Origin: Parcubacteria group bacterium LiPW_15
GTDB lineage: Bacteria > Patescibacteria > Paceibacteria > UBA6257 > 2-01-FULL-56-20
Reading direction: 5' to 3'
Length of the DNA: 64,000 nucleotides
Assembly: GCA_007375645.1 (NCBI GenBank)
Contig: VMER01000003.1
Coordinates: 121,957 to 185,956 of the forward strand
This document shows positions 1 to 7,371 of this stretch, piece by piece. Within the stretch, counting starts at the first letter, position 1, and the number at the start of each line of letters is the position of its first letter. Below the pieces are notes generated by a model that saw only the letters and a list, made by a program, of their open reading frames with translations, was not told the DNA's origin and ran no database searches. The position numbers and the translations under genes were made by a program.

Positions 1-141
1 AAGCTCGCGTCCATCCACGAGGTTTTTCATCAGTTCCGCGTAGTTAACGCGGCCGCGATACATGTTGCGCGCAGAATGATACAGGTTTTGGACATCTATA
101 AAGATTCCGACCCGTTGATTCGCGTAGCGCGTGTTTGCCAT
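1..141 (-). CDS. NYN-domain protein, N-terminal part only
   Basis: The minus strand reads MANTRYANQRVGIFIDVQNL from an ATG at 141 and stays open to the window edge (47 codons). The hydrophobic strand followed by an aspartate and an Asn-Leu pair (GIFIDVQNLYHSAR) is the start of a NYN/LabA-type PIN-fold domain, a metal-dependent RNase-like family; this aspartate is normally a metal ligand. The start lies 4 bases after the rpsO stop, so it is probably co-transcribed with rpsO, which would fit an RNA-processing role. The catalytic acids further downstream are outside the window, so activity cannot be judged. Confidence 0.7.
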   Translation of the reverse strand, partial: MANTRYANQRVGIFIDVQNLYHSARNMYRGRVNYAELMKNLVDGREL

Positions 142-145
142 TGGT

Positions 146-412
146 TTACTTCTTGAGATCCAGCTTCTTCAAAAGCTTCTCGTACTTTTCCGGCTCTTTC
201 TTTTTCATATAAGCCAGGAGCTTGCGGCGCTGACTCACCATCTTTAAAAGACCGCGGCGGGAATGATTGTCCTTGGCGTGCTTCTTCAAATGAGCGGTAA
301 GCTCGTCGATCTGCTTCGAAAGTACCGCGATCTGAACACCGGCAGAACCGGTATCCTTATCATGCGCGGCGTGTTCACCTATTACTTTTGTCTTAGTTCG
401 CTTGGAAAGCAT
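146..412 (-). CDS. rpsO: 30S ribosomal protein S15
   Basis: An 88-residue protein of normal S15 length that binds the central domain of 16S rRNA early in 30S assembly. The DKDTGSAGVQ segment, the DNHSRRGLLKMVSQRRKLL core and the lysine-rich C terminus are typical of S15. The reading frame is open for 20 more codons upstream, but that stretch is the promoter (TTGCAA, 17-base spacer, TATTAT ending 7 bases before this ATG), so the start at 412 is preferred. With the -10 box this close, the mRNA should be leaderless, leaving no room for the classical S15 leader feedback structure. Confidence 0.93.
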   Translation of the reverse strand: MLSKRTKTKVIGEHAAHDKDTGSAGVQIAVLSKQIDELTAHLKKHAKDNHSRRGLLKMVSQRRKLLAYMKKKEPEKYEKLLKKLDLKK

Positions 413-418
413 AGGCCT

Positions 419-447
419 ATAATACAGCGCTTTTGCTTTTTTTGCAA
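419..447 (-). promoter_or_regulatory. rpsO promoter, leaderless type
   Basis: On the minus strand TTGCAA (442-447) is followed after 17 bases by TATTAT (419-424). The ATG of rpsO begins 6 bases after the -10 hexamer, so transcription would start at or next to the start codon. Sequence-based prediction only. Confidence 0.6.
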
Positions 448-477
448 GTATTTTTAAAAGATCCGCCCCCAAATACG

Positions 478-597
478 AAAATGGAGCCCCCGTGGGGCTC
501 CGTGTGTTGGCTCGCTGAAGGCGAGCAGAATTTGATCAGCCGTAAGGCCGATTTTGGCTAGCTATTTTGGAATCATTGGGCTGACTTAATACTAGCA
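478..597 (-). ncRNA. possible small structured RNA upstream of rpsO
   Basis: An extended -10 (TGCTAGTAT, 589-597 on the minus strand) would start a transcript of about 100 nt near 582. The predicted RNA contains a TCAGCC/GGCTGA pairing, then GCTCGC/GCGAGC, and ends in an 8-bp stem GGAGCCCC/GGGGCTCC (483-501) followed by ATTTTCGTATTT. This could be a small RNA with its own terminator or simply an rpsO-distal leader. There is no convincing -35 box, and no known RNA family was recognised. Confidence 0.3.
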
Positions 598-698
598 TCT
601 AACCTGTCCGGCGCAATCGGGGGGGGTGTGGACAACTTTTTTGCCTAGCTCTCTCGGGAACGCGGTTCGCTTATCCTGCGAAAGCGCCCACTGCGCTC

Positions 699-718
699 CC
701 TGCCTGCCGGCAGGCAGG
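699..718. repeat. dispersed 20-bp palindrome, copy 1
   Basis: CCTGCCTGCCGGCAGGCAGG is its own reverse complement. The same 20 bases occur at 4894-4913, and a loop-expanded version at 17278-17307 lies inside the group I intron. Confidence 0.85.
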
Positions 719-750
719 TCGGCGAAGCGACCTTGGCGACACCTAGCCTA

Positions 751-782
751 GCGGGGCTCCGAGGGCCCCTGCCGAAAACAAA
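751..782 (-). repeat. dispersed GC-rich stem-loop repeat, copy A
   Basis: The minus strand carries GGGGCCCTCGGAGCCCCGC (751-769), identical over 19 bases to 48072-48090 on the plus strand. The flanking TTGTTTT is shared too, so the copies are related over about 30 bases with small indels. Confidence 0.6.
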
Positions 783-853
783 ACTCGTTGGGGGGGTTGG
801 GGCAGAAAGCAAACTCGCGCGAAACGATCCTCCTGTCGCAAAATATTAGTGCT

Positions 854-864
854 AGAATATATAC
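854..864 (+). promoter_or_regulatory. -10 box next to the recombinase start
   Basis: TAGAAT (854-859) with the preceding TGC forms an extended -10 only 5 bases before the ATG at 865, so the recombinase mRNA is predicted to be leaderless. The -35 region is weak. Confidence 0.45.
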
Positions 865-1749
865 ATGGCTTCGCTTGATAGGCTTTTTACCGATTATCTT
901 AATTACCTGGAGATAGAGAAAAACCGCTCGGTTAAAACCCGGGAAAATTATGAACAGTACCTCAAGCGATTTTTCGCCTTCGCCAAACCGAAATCCCCCG
1001 AAGACATCACTGAGGAATCGGTTCGTTCTTTCCGGGTGGCGCTCTCGAGAGAAAACATCAAAAAAATAACCCAGGGCTACTACGCGATAGCGATAAGGAA
1101 TTTTTTGAAATATCTCGCGAAACGCGACGTCCTCTCTTTAGCTCCGGATAAGATCGAACTCCCGAAAATGAACCGGCGCGACATTGAGGTTGTGGAATAC
1201 AAAGATATGGAACGCCTGCTCACGCCTCCCAAAGACCCGAATCTCCGGGACTTAAGAGATTGGGCGATACTCGAAACTCTTTTTTCCACGGGACTGCGCG
1301 TTTCCGAGATCTGCTCTTTGGACCGGTACCTGGACCTGGAACGCGGAGAGTTCTCGGTGCGCGGCAAGGGCGAAAAGATACGAGTCGTGTTCCTTTCCGA
1401 CGGCGCACGGCGCGCGATTAAAATGTATTTGGACAAAAGAACGGATGCGGATCCGGCGATGTTTGTGAGCCTTACCAAGAATGGCGCTGTCTTGGGACGC
1501 ATAATCCCCCGCGCGGTGCAAAGACTCATCGATACCCGCGCCAAACGCGCCGGTATCGGCAAACACGTTCATCCCCACGAGCTCCGGCACAGCTTCGCGA
1601 CAGACTTACTTATAAACGGAGCGGATATCCGGGCGGTGCAGGAGATGCTCGGGCATTCCAATATTGCGACCACGCAAATCTACACCCACCTGACCAATAA
1701 GGAGCTCAAAGACGTCCACAAATCTTTTCACGGCAGACGGAGAAAATGA
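865..1749 (+). CDS. xerC: tyrosine recombinase, XerC/XerD type
   Basis: A 294-residue phage-integrase-family recombinase. It has an N-terminal SAM-like core-binding domain (about residues 1-90) and a C-terminal catalytic domain with all expected residues: Arg145, Lys168, His238-x-x-Arg241, His264 and nucleophile Tyr273. Length and motifs fit a chromosomal Xer protein that resolves chromosome dimers at dif. With no Xer partner or integrase hallmarks in the window, XerC versus XerD cannot be decided; CPR genomes often have a single Xer-like protein. Its stop overlaps the start of the next gene (ATGA). Confidence 0.87.
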   Translation: MASLDRLFTDYLNYLEIEKNRSVKTRENYEQYLKRFFAFAKPKSPEDITEESVRSFRVALSRENIKKITQGYYAIAIRNFLKYLAKRDVLSLAPDKIELPKMNRRDIEVVEYKDMERLLTPPKDPNLRDLRDWAILETLFSTGLRVSEICSLDRYLDLERGEFSVRGKGEKIRVVFLSDGARRAIKMYLDKRTDADPAMFVSLTKNGAVLGRIIPRAVQRLIDTRAKRAGIGKHVHPHELRHSFATDLLINGADIRAVQEMLGHSNIATTQIYTHLTNKELKDVHKSFHGRRRK

Positions 1750-3164
1750 AGATTATTCCCGGCCTCAGAACCTTGCGCTCTGATTTTATTAGAACCGCGG
1801 CTTGGATCTTGTGCGCAGTCGCCATATTTGTTTTTTTGGTAGCCTCAGCAGAAGTTCTCCGCACGAATGCCATCTTTGATTATGGCGAGGGGGTTGTTTT
1901 GAATCTGGCCAAGAACTTAATGGACAAGGGCACATATTTTTTCGACATAAACCACCCGCCCTTTATTCACGGAGTTTATCCCCCAATTTTCCCCCTGCTC
2001 ATTTCGCTCGCCTGGCACAGCGCTCCTCCGCTTTTGTTCGGACGCCTGCTTTCGTTTGTCGCGGCTTTGGCCTCGGCATTCGTCCTGTATAAATTGCTTC
2101 GGGGAAAAATTGCAGCCGAACCGTCGGCTCAGCTGGCAATCATATTTTTGACTTCTTGGTTCATGATCTCCTTCGCTCCAATTTTAAGAATAGATACCTT
2201 GGCGGTATTCCTTAGCCTCGTGGGAATCTATTGTTTTTTAAATCTCGGCTCCCGCTTTTGGATATCGGGCCCGATATTCATTCTGGCTTTCTACACCAAG
2301 CAAACCGCCATCATTGCTCCGATCGCCGTTCTTCTCTGCCTGGCGGCCGGTCAAAATTGGAAGAAACTCGGAGTTTTCTCGGCATCTTATCTTCTGCCGC
2401 TCGCCGTATCATTTTTCACAATAAACGCGGCGACTGCGGGCCAGTTTGCGTTGCACCTTTTTACCTATAACAACATCGCCCTCAACTGGACGCACATCTG
2501 GGGTGGATATGCCGCTTTTTCCCTGAGCTGTCTCCCTCTTTTCGCACTGCTGGTTTTGAACTCCGGGAAAAAAGAACTTTCTTTCTTCCACATATACTTT
2601 TTCCTGTCCTTTCTGTCGCTTTTTTCTTTCGCAAAACCGGGCGCAAGTTCAAATTACTTCATCGAACCCCTTGCCGCGCTGATCCTATTGATCGGTTACC
2701 TCTTATCTGCCGACCAAAGAAGCAGTGTCCTCGGAAAAAGTTATTTGCGGACGGAGATATTTTTTTCCGCGCAGCTTATCCTCTCCATGCTGGTATTCTT
2801 TAATTTTCTCGCAAGCCCCTTAAGTCCGCCGAAACCCACCCAGGAAATGGTGATTCGGGAGATAAACAACGCGCCGCCGGGAGAAATATTGAGCGAGGAA
2901 ATAGGATATTTGGTTCTGGCGGGTAAAGACGTGCATCTTGAACCCTTCCAATTCTCACGGCTCGCAAAAGAGGGGCGCTGGGATGACTCCCCGCTTATAA
3001 AGGATTGTGAAGCCAGTAAATTCTCACTGGTCTGGGCGGGGCCGAGGATCTTGAGCTTGCCGAACTTGGCCGGATGCCTCAATCGATTCTACGCGCGCCA
3101 AACCCTGCCCGGAGGATATTTTCTATATACGAAGAAATCGGCTCCGCCCTCCGCTTCCTTATAG
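1746..3164 (+). CDS. multi-spanning membrane glycosyltransferase, GT-C type
   Basis: A 472-residue protein with a hydrophobic N terminus and about ten membrane segments. The first extracellular loop holds a DYGEG acidic motif and later HPPF and YPPIFP, a pattern seen in ArnT/PMT-like GT-C transferases that use polyprenyl-phosphate-linked sugars. Its likely role is transfer of a sugar to surface glycans or proteins on the outer face of the membrane; the acceptor is unknown. The start overlaps the recombinase stop by four bases, so the two are co-transcribed. Its 3' end overlaps the convergent mannosyltransferase-like gene by six bases. Confidence 0.65.
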   Translation: MKIIPGLRTLRSDFIRTAAWILCAVAIFVFLVASAEVLRTNAIFDYGEGVVLNLAKNLMDKGTYFFDINHPPFIHGVYPPIFPLLISLAWHSAPPLLFGRLLSFVAALASAFVLYKLLRGKIAAEPSAQLAIIFLTSWFMISFAPILRIDTLAVFLSLVGIYCFLNLGSRFWISGPIFILAFYTKQTAIIAPIAVLLCLAAGQNWKKLGVFSASYLLPLAVSFFTINAATAGQFALHLFTYNNIALNWTHIWGGYAAFSLSCLPLFALLVLNSGKKELSFFHIYFFLSFLSLFSFAKPGASSNYFIEPLAALILLIGYLLSADQRSSVLGKSYLRTEIFFSAQLILSMLVFFNFLASPLSPPKPTQEMVIREINNAPPGEILSEEIGYLVLAGKDVHLEPFQFSRLAKEGRWDDSPLIKDCEASKFSLVWAGPRILSLPNLAGCLNRFYARQTLPGGYFLYTKKSAPPSASL

Positions 3165-4550
3165 GACCGGACAACTGAACCCGTAAGTGCATCCCGCTTC
3201 AAGCGCGAAACTCAAAATTACGAGCAGTAAGACTGCCGCCAATTGCCATGGCTTCTTTATTTTTTTCTCCAAGAGCCAGCAAAGGAGTCCCACGGAAAAA
3301 ATAAGTCCCGGAAAATAATGATAGAGGAACGTGCTCCTGTTGACTGCGGAAAAATACGGCGCGAGCGAAGCAAAATATCCGGCGAAAAGCAGGAATGGAA
3401 TTTTGATATTTTCCCCATCCAGGATATCCCCTTTTTGTTTATACCGTTTGTAAAAACCCGCGAGCAACCAAAGAAATGCGTATAGGGCGGCCGCGGAACC
3501 CAGGAACCACACTGCGTAGTTTCCGACCAAGACCAGGTTGCCAGTTTTCTCTTTGGAGTCGAAATAGAGCATGGATTTTTTGGCGATAGGCCACTCGTAC
3601 CAGCTGCTCTGCAGCGGATGATCTTTGGCTCCGTAAAGATAGCCGCTAAGGCCGGCATCTATGTCCTGCAGAAACGCCGCCCCGCCGTATAAAGTTTTTT
3701 TGAGCGCAGAAAAATTTTCGATGGAGATCCTGTCTTTTGCGCCCAAAAGTTTTCTCGCCAGATTTATATTGTCGGCAAGCGGAAACACCGCGAAGTTTAA
3801 AAGATATATAACGCAAAGCGTGGCAATGGCGGAGAAGAAAAACTTTATGGCTCGCGAAACCCTCTCCTTGTTCATTCTTGCCAAGATGAGATCGGCCACG
3901 ATAACGCCCAAAAATGAAACGGTCATGAGTTTTACCGAAAAGGCCAGTCCCAGAAATACTCCGGCCAGGGCAACGTGTTTTTTCCCTTCAAGATAAAGCG
4001 CGAGCGCAATGAATCCGAGCGTCAAATACATGCCGTTCATAAGGATGAGCTTGGTCTCAAGGAGCAAGGCGTTGTCGAACACCAAGAACGCCGCGCCAAG
4101 AAGCGCGGTTATGTCGCTGAGTTTTAGAGTTTTCAAAAACACGAAAAAGGCCAGCGGGAGAAGAAGCCCGAAAAGCGAAGAAATTATACGAAGCAAAATG
4201 TAAGGAAATTTCCCGTATGTATCCGGCCGATAGGCCATGTCCACTTTAAATTCATTCCCGGGAGTGCTGGTAACGGTAAAAGAAACGAACTCCACGGAAC
4301 CGGCGAACGGATTTCCCGAAGCCACGAGCGCAGCTCCATAGATCATCTTGCCGAGCGGAGGATGAATATCGAAGTACGCGACGTTCTTTGCGTAGTCGGC
4401 CGCGTAAGTGGAAAAGTGCGCCTCATCGAAAACCGGCTCTGCCGGATAAGAAGCGCGATAGAGATGAAGCCCTAAATTGATCAGGGTTAAAACCCCAAGA
4501 ATTATTGCTATCGTCTTTCTGCTGAGTTCTTTGTGAATCCAAGAATTCAT
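3159..4550 (-). CDS. protein O-mannosyltransferase-like membrane protein (GT39/PMT family)
   Basis: A 463-residue polytopic membrane protein. The first loop contains the PMT signature acidic pair (FDEAHF, Asp42-Glu43) and DIHPPLGK (residues 61-68), matching the conserved PMT loop 1. Family members move mannose from polyprenyl-phosphate-mannose to Ser/Thr of exported proteins. The frame is open upstream, but that part is the antisense of two tRNA-Leu sequences, so the ATG at 4550 is chosen. Together with the convergent GT-C gene it suggests a small surface-glycosylation locus. Confidence 0.75.
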   Translation of the reverse strand: MNSWIHKELSRKTIAIILGVLTLINLGLHLYRASYPAEPVFDEAHFSTYAADYAKNVAYFDIHPPLGKMIYGAALVASGNPFAGSVEFVSFTVTSTPGNEFKVDMAYRPDTYGKFPYILLRIISSLFGLLLPLAFFVFLKTLKLSDITALLGAAFLVFDNALLLETKLILMNGMYLTLGFIALALYLEGKKHVALAGVFLGLAFSVKLMTVSFLGVIVADLILARMNKERVSRAIKFFFSAIATLCVIYLLNFAVFPLADNINLARKLLGAKDRISIENFSALKKTLYGGAAFLQDIDAGLSGYLYGAKDHPLQSSWYEWPIAKKSMLYFDSKEKTGNLVLVGNYAVWFLGSAAALYAFLWLLAGFYKRYKQKGDILDGENIKIPFLLFAGYFASLAPYFSAVNRSTFLYHYFPGLIFSVGLLCWLLEKKIKKPWQLAAVLLLVILSFALEAGCTYGFSCPVL

Positions 4551-4646
4551 AGTGTATTTTCTCCGCCTAAGTGCGTCCCGTACAAAGTGCTGGGGGCGGG
4601 AGTTGAACCCGCACGCCTTGCGGCGCTGGCTCCTAAAGCTAGTGCG

Positions 4647-4656
4647 CCCTCCCACC
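4647..4656. repeat. 10-bp inverted repeat, left arm
   Basis: CCCTCCCACC at 4647-4656 is the exact reverse complement of 4798-4807. The two arms enclose the intact tRNA-Leu and mark the edges of the segment that splits the outer tRNA-Leu. Confidence 0.7.
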
Positions 4657-4661
4657 TCTTG

Positions 4662-4746
4662 TGCCCGGGGGGAGATTTGAACTCCCATGATCTTGCGATC
4701 GCTAGCTCCTAAAGCTAGTGCGTATAGCCAGTTTCGCCACCCGGGC
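4662..4746 (-). tRNA. tRNA-Leu(UAG)
   Basis: 85 nt on the minus strand. The acceptor GCCCGGG/CCCGGGC is perfect, the anticodon stem CTAGC/GCTAG closes a TTTAGGA loop (anticodon UAG), the variable arm is GATC-GCAA-GATC and the T arm is GGGAG/CTCCC. The discriminator is A; CCA is not encoded. It sits inside the interrupted tRNA-Leu gene. Confidence 0.93.
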
Positions 4747-4893
4747 AATATCCCACCTTGTTGTTCAATTTATAATTTACCACAGAAATGCCCGAAGGGT
4801 GGGAGGGTAAATCTGCCAACTTGCCCCGTCAAAGCGAAGCTTATTCGGGGTTTCGCCACCCCAGCACTTTGAACGGGATAAATTTGCCATTTC

Positions 4894-4913
4894 CCTGCCT
4901 GCCGGCAGGCAGG
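4894..4913. repeat. dispersed 20-bp palindrome, copy 2
   Basis: Identical to the palindrome at 699-718; here the symmetry extends to 22 bases (4893-4914). The surrounding 4866-5009 holds no gene, only this element and a CTTCGGCGAAG stem (4937-4948). Confidence 0.85.
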
Positions 4914-5009
4914 GCCACCTGCTCGCCTCGCTATGGCTTCGGCGAAGCGGGCTCACTTTGACCATTCTATCCCAAAAAAAGCGATAACAAAATCTGCCGA
5001 CACGGAAAA

Positions 5010-5037
5010 TTGACTTCTGCCGTAAATTCGATATATT
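5010..5037 (+). promoter_or_regulatory. sigma-70 promoter
   Basis: TTGACT (5010-5015), 16-base spacer, TATATT (5032-5037). Transcription would begin near 5044, giving a leader of about 85 nt before the small gene at 5130. An AAAGGAGG sequence (5057-5064) in the leader has no in-frame ATG just after it. Confidence 0.65.
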
Positions 5038-5129
5038 ACAGACAGCAACCTGCGCGAAAGGAGGCGCGCGTCAAAACCGACCCAAGCCCCGCCGAACAAC
5101 GCTCAAAAACCCGAATGGGAGAAACGACC

Positions 5130-5357
5130 ATGGGATTCTTCTCGAAAAGCGAGTCCGAACGGTCCGCCGAACTCACAGGATACCGCTCCGACGGGATCAA
5201 GGATGGGGTTTCCGGCAGGACCGACCCCCCCCACACGATCGGCGTTCTCGACCACCTGCTTCTCCGGGACAACTTCATCGAAGAGCTCCAGAAAGACAAC
5301 CAGGCCTACGCTGACGGCAACGCCATCGGCACAGCCGTAAGGAGCTCCCGGGAATAA
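5130..5357 (+). CDS. small hypothetical protein, GC-rich accessory gene
   Basis: 75 residues, hydrophilic, with a C-terminal helix region (IGVLDHLLLRDNFIEELQK); no membrane segment or recognised domain. The start at 5130 is chosen because GGGAGA lies about 7 bases upstream; an ATG at 5115 and an open frame to 5010 are alternatives, but the latter overlaps the -35 box. It has its own promoter, and a terminator follows at 5400. Codon use (GCC, CTC, GGC) differs from the housekeeping genes. Function unknown. Confidence 0.5.
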   Translation: MGFFSKSESERSAELTGYRSDGIKDGVSGRTDPPHTIGVLDHLLLRDNFIEELQKDNQAYADGNAIGTAVRSSRE

Positions 5358-5399
5358 CCCAAAATAGTTAGATATTTACTTGCGCATTTGCCCTTTGAG

Positions 5400-5424
5400 G
5401 CCCCCAAATCGGGGGTTTTGTTTT
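5400..5424 (+). terminator. rho-independent terminator
   Basis: A CCCCC/GGGGG stem (5401-5405 and 5411-5415) with a five-base loop, followed by TTTTGTTTT. Confidence 0.75.
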
Positions 5425-5426
5425 AC

Positions 5427-5455
5427 TTGACTTTTTAAACATTTGGTGATATAAT
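5427..5455 (+). promoter_or_regulatory. consensus sigma-70 promoter of the SPFH operon
   Basis: TTGACT (5427-5432), 17-base spacer, perfect TATAAT (5450-5455). The leader is about 95 nt and contains a stem built from GCGGCGGGG and its CCCGCGCCGC partner. It ends in GAGAAGGAG (5541-5549), 6 bases before the ATG. Confidence 0.75.
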
Positions 5456-5555
5456 TTGGGCACTTGAGCGTAAAGCTCGAGCTCGCCATTTAACAACGCG
5501 GCGGGGACGAAATCCCGCGCCGCTTCACGAGAACGAAAGAGAGAAGGAGTTTGTC

Positions 5556-6701
5556 ATGAAGAAAGACGACAAGGACAAGAAGGGCGAAGAAAAGAAGGAG
5601 GCGAAGAAGACCGGCGGATGGATCGGAAAGATCATCCGAAGCCTGATCCTCTTCCTCATCTGCACCCTACCGCTCTTGGGCGCAATCGCCTGGTGGGCGG
5701 GAATCGCGGCGGCCGTTGACGCGGCTGTCATCATCCTGGACCTCTTCATCCTGTTCCTGATCGGCAGGTTCGCGTATCGGGCCACCAAGGAGACCTTCTT
5801 CGGCGTCCCGCCGAACCAGGCCGCCATCATCGCGCGCCAGTGGTTTTCCGACGCAACTCCGGTACGAACCGGACGCGTCGTGACCCAACGGGACTTCCTG
5901 CCAGTGATCAAGATGGCAGCAAAGATCCCTTGGGCCGATCAAGCCCAGTTCGTGGAGCTCAAGGAGAAAACTCTGGACTTCACGGCCAAGGTCATCGCCA
6001 TGGACGGGATGTCTATCAACATCTCGGGGACCTTGGCCTATGTTCCGGACTTCTGTATCCTGGACGCCGGCGGCGTTCCCGTCTTCGGGACCACCACCGA
6101 AGCGGATATCGTCACGAAGGCGAGAGCGATTGCCAAGAACAAGATCGGAGCGGTCGGCAATGTGACCGACTCGGACACCATTCTCCAGAGTCTCCCAACC
6201 ATCGACCAGATGCTCAAAGGAGTTATGCAGACTTCGCAGCTCCCCCACCTTCACATTCCGGGCGGGGACACTGTCCCCGCCAAAGACCTGGTCAGCTTCT
6301 ACGCTGCGAACTGGAAGGCCATCGACGAGCAGATCAAGCTGCACAACGCCGCGGCGGCCGAACACTCCGACCTGGAACTCACCAACGGCATCGACATCCG
6401 TTGGGTGAAGACCGAGTCGCCAGCCCTCTCGGCCGAAAGCCAGAAGGCCAAGGACGAGAAGGCCCGGGTGGCCGCCATCCAGAAGGGGCATGCCAATGCC
6501 ACGGCCATGGTCAAGCAGTTCATGACGGATGTTCCCAAGGCGAGTTCGGCGGCTGCGATCAATTTCGTTGCGCAGGAACTCTATCGGGACAACACGACCC
6601 GAGTGATCAACTCGGTGGAAACATCCGAGGGAGCTGGCGCCGAAGGGCTCCTCGCTCTCGCGGCCGCGAATCTCGGCAAAGCTGCCGGAAAGGGGAAGTA
6701 A
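5556..6701 (+). CDS. SPFH/band-7-like membrane protein
   Basis: 381 residues. A lysine/aspartate-rich cytosolic N terminus (1-20) is followed by two adjacent membrane segments (about 28-50 and 53-75). Then comes a beta-rich region (about 130-170, with KTLDFTAKVIAMDGMSINIS and GTLAYVPDF) that resembles the band-7 fold of prohibitin/stomatin proteins, and a long Ala/Lys-rich helical C terminus likely to form coiled coil. SPFH proteins form membrane-bound cages or scaffolds, often around FtsH-type proteases; an ftsH gene lies in this window but not nearby. It has a strong promoter and Shine-Dalgarno site, is GC-rich, and forms an operon with the next gene. Family assignment is from pattern only. 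Confidence 0.5.
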   Translation: MKKDDKDKKGEEKKEAKKTGGWIGKIIRSLILFLICTLPLLGAIAWWAGIAAAVDAAVIILDLFILFLIGRFAYRATKETFFGVPPNQAAIIARQWFSDATPVRTGRVVTQRDFLPVIKMAAKIPWADQAQFVELKEKTLDFTAKVIAMDGMSINISGTLAYVPDFCILDAGGVPVFGTTTEADIVTKARAIAKNKIGAVGNVTDSDTILQSLPTIDQMLKGVMQTSQLPHLHIPGGDTVPAKDLVSFYAANWKAIDEQIKLHNAAAAEHSDLELTNGIDIRWVKTESPALSAESQKAKDEKARVAAIQKGHANATAMVKQFMTDVPKASSAAAINFVAQELYRDNTTRVINSVETSEGAGAEGLLALAAANLGKAAGKGK

Positions 6702-6702
6702 G

Positions 6703-7245
6703 GTGAGAGGAAACGCTTCCGCCAACACCCCAAGGGGCAGGAAAGGTGGGAGTGTCATCTACCTCATCGCCTTCCTCTTGCTTGCCGCAGCGATCGCCTT
6801 CGCGGCAGTGAAAGTCTTTTCCGTCATCAACTCGATGGCCAGGTCGGCCGTCACCACGGTCGACGACCGCCTGGGAGTCGAGAAGGCCCTGGCGAACATT
6901 CCGGGGTCCCACTCCGCGACCAAGGTCAAGCGCCCGGCGCCCTGCTCGGGGATGAATAAGGTCGATCTCGGCTGGTACGACAAGGCGTACCACGAGAGCG
7001 CGGCCGTGTCCCTGCCGCGCGGATGCGCGGTGATGGTCGAGGTTCACCCCGACCCGGCCGCGAGGATCTCTTTCCGGTTCGACAACGGACCGAAGAACGA
7101 TCTCGGCGTCGCGACCAAGAGCAAGTCGTGGCTCATCAAAGCGGGGGACGTTCCCCCATCCATCGACACAGCGAAAGACTACGTGTTTTGGTTCTGGGAC
7201 CCCAAAGGCCAGAGCCACCTCGTTCTCCGCGCTGACCGTCTCTAG
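6703..7245 (+). CDS. membrane-anchored hypothetical protein, GTG start
   Basis: 180 residues from a GTG one base after the SPFH stop, with AAAGGGGAAG upstream. A positively charged N terminus precedes one membrane segment (about 19-40), and the rest is predicted to be outside the cell. The soluble part has two widely spaced cysteines (CSGMNK and RGCAVMV), enough for a disulfide, and a beta-rich C-terminal half (ISFRFDNG, YVFWFWDPKG). No family recognised. Tight linkage suggests it works with the SPFH-like protein. Confidence 0.6.
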   Translation: MRGNASANTPRGRKGGSVIYLIAFLLLAAAIAFAAVKVFSVINSMARSAVTTVDDRLGVEKALANIPGSHSATKVKRPAPCSGMNKVDLGWYDKAYHESAAVSLPRGCAVMVEVHPDPAARISFRFDNGPKNDLGVATKSKSWLIKAGDVPPSIDTAKDYVFWFWDPKGQSHLVLRADRL

Positions 7246-7275
7246 TTCGTTCAGCTCTTCGCCCCGTATCGGGGC

Positions 7276-7302
7276 AGCCCGGCCTCACGGCCGGGCTTTT
7301 TT
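7276..7302 (+). terminator. rho-independent terminator of the SPFH operon
   Basis: A 9-bp stem AGCCCGGCC/GGCCGGGCT with loop TCAC, followed by six T. Confidence 0.88.
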
Positions 7303-7316
7303 AATACAATAAAAAC

Positions 7317-7352
7317 AAAACCCGCCCGAGCATTTAGCTTGGACGGGTTTTT
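7317..7352. terminator. bidirectional terminator
   Basis: AAAACCCGCCCGAGC pairs imperfectly with GCTTGGACGGGTTTT, with A and T runs on the two sides. It can end minus-strand transcripts from the pilin cluster as well as plus-strand read-through. Confidence 0.7.
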
Positions 7353-7371
7353 AAATTCTTGTTAACGGATC

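Larger units (their letters stand above)
598..853. other. intergenic region with dispersed palindromes
   Basis: No coding potential is seen here. The stretch carries a run of eight G, a 20-bp perfect palindrome (699-718), a TCGGCGAAGCGA motif and a GC-rich stem-loop (751-769), all of which recur elsewhere in the window. It separates the divergent rpsO and recombinase genes. Confidence 0.5.
4588..4865 (-). pseudogene. tRNA-Leu(UAG) interrupted in the D loop
   Basis: Read on the minus strand, 4850-4865 gives GCTGGGG-TG-GCG-AAAC (acceptor 5' strand and D-stem 5' strand). 4812-4819 gives the D-loop motif TTGGCAGA. 4588-4646 gives the D-stem 3' strand CGC, an anticodon arm with UAG (stem CTAGC/GCCAG, one mismatch), a CGCC-GCAA-GGCG variable arm, a perfect T arm and CCCCAGC plus A73. 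The separated acceptor halves are perfectly complementary (7 bp), so the parts derive from one gene. The D loop is interrupted by a 27-nt hairpin (4824-4850) and by a 165-nt segment holding a complete second tRNA-Leu. Whether it is dead or processed is unknown. Confidence 0.6.

Noticed and set aside
1080..1562. 160-codon open frame antisense to the recombinase.
   Set aside because: It is a shadow of a GC-rich gene with intact catalytic residues; composition is Arg/Ser-rich as expected of antisense frames.
3159..4748. Mannosyltransferase with 66 extra N-terminal residues (start at 4748).
   Set aside because: The extra part is the antisense translation of two tRNA-Leu sequences; the ATG at 4550 gives the normal PMT N terminus.
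4651..4865. Group I intron in the interrupted tRNA-Leu.
   Set aside because: No P, Q, R or S core elements can be found; the interruption is in the D loop and contains a tRNA.
5667..6758. 363-codon frame antisense to the SPFH-like gene.
   Set aside because: No start signal, and the sense frame has a consensus promoter, ribosome site and fold-like composition.
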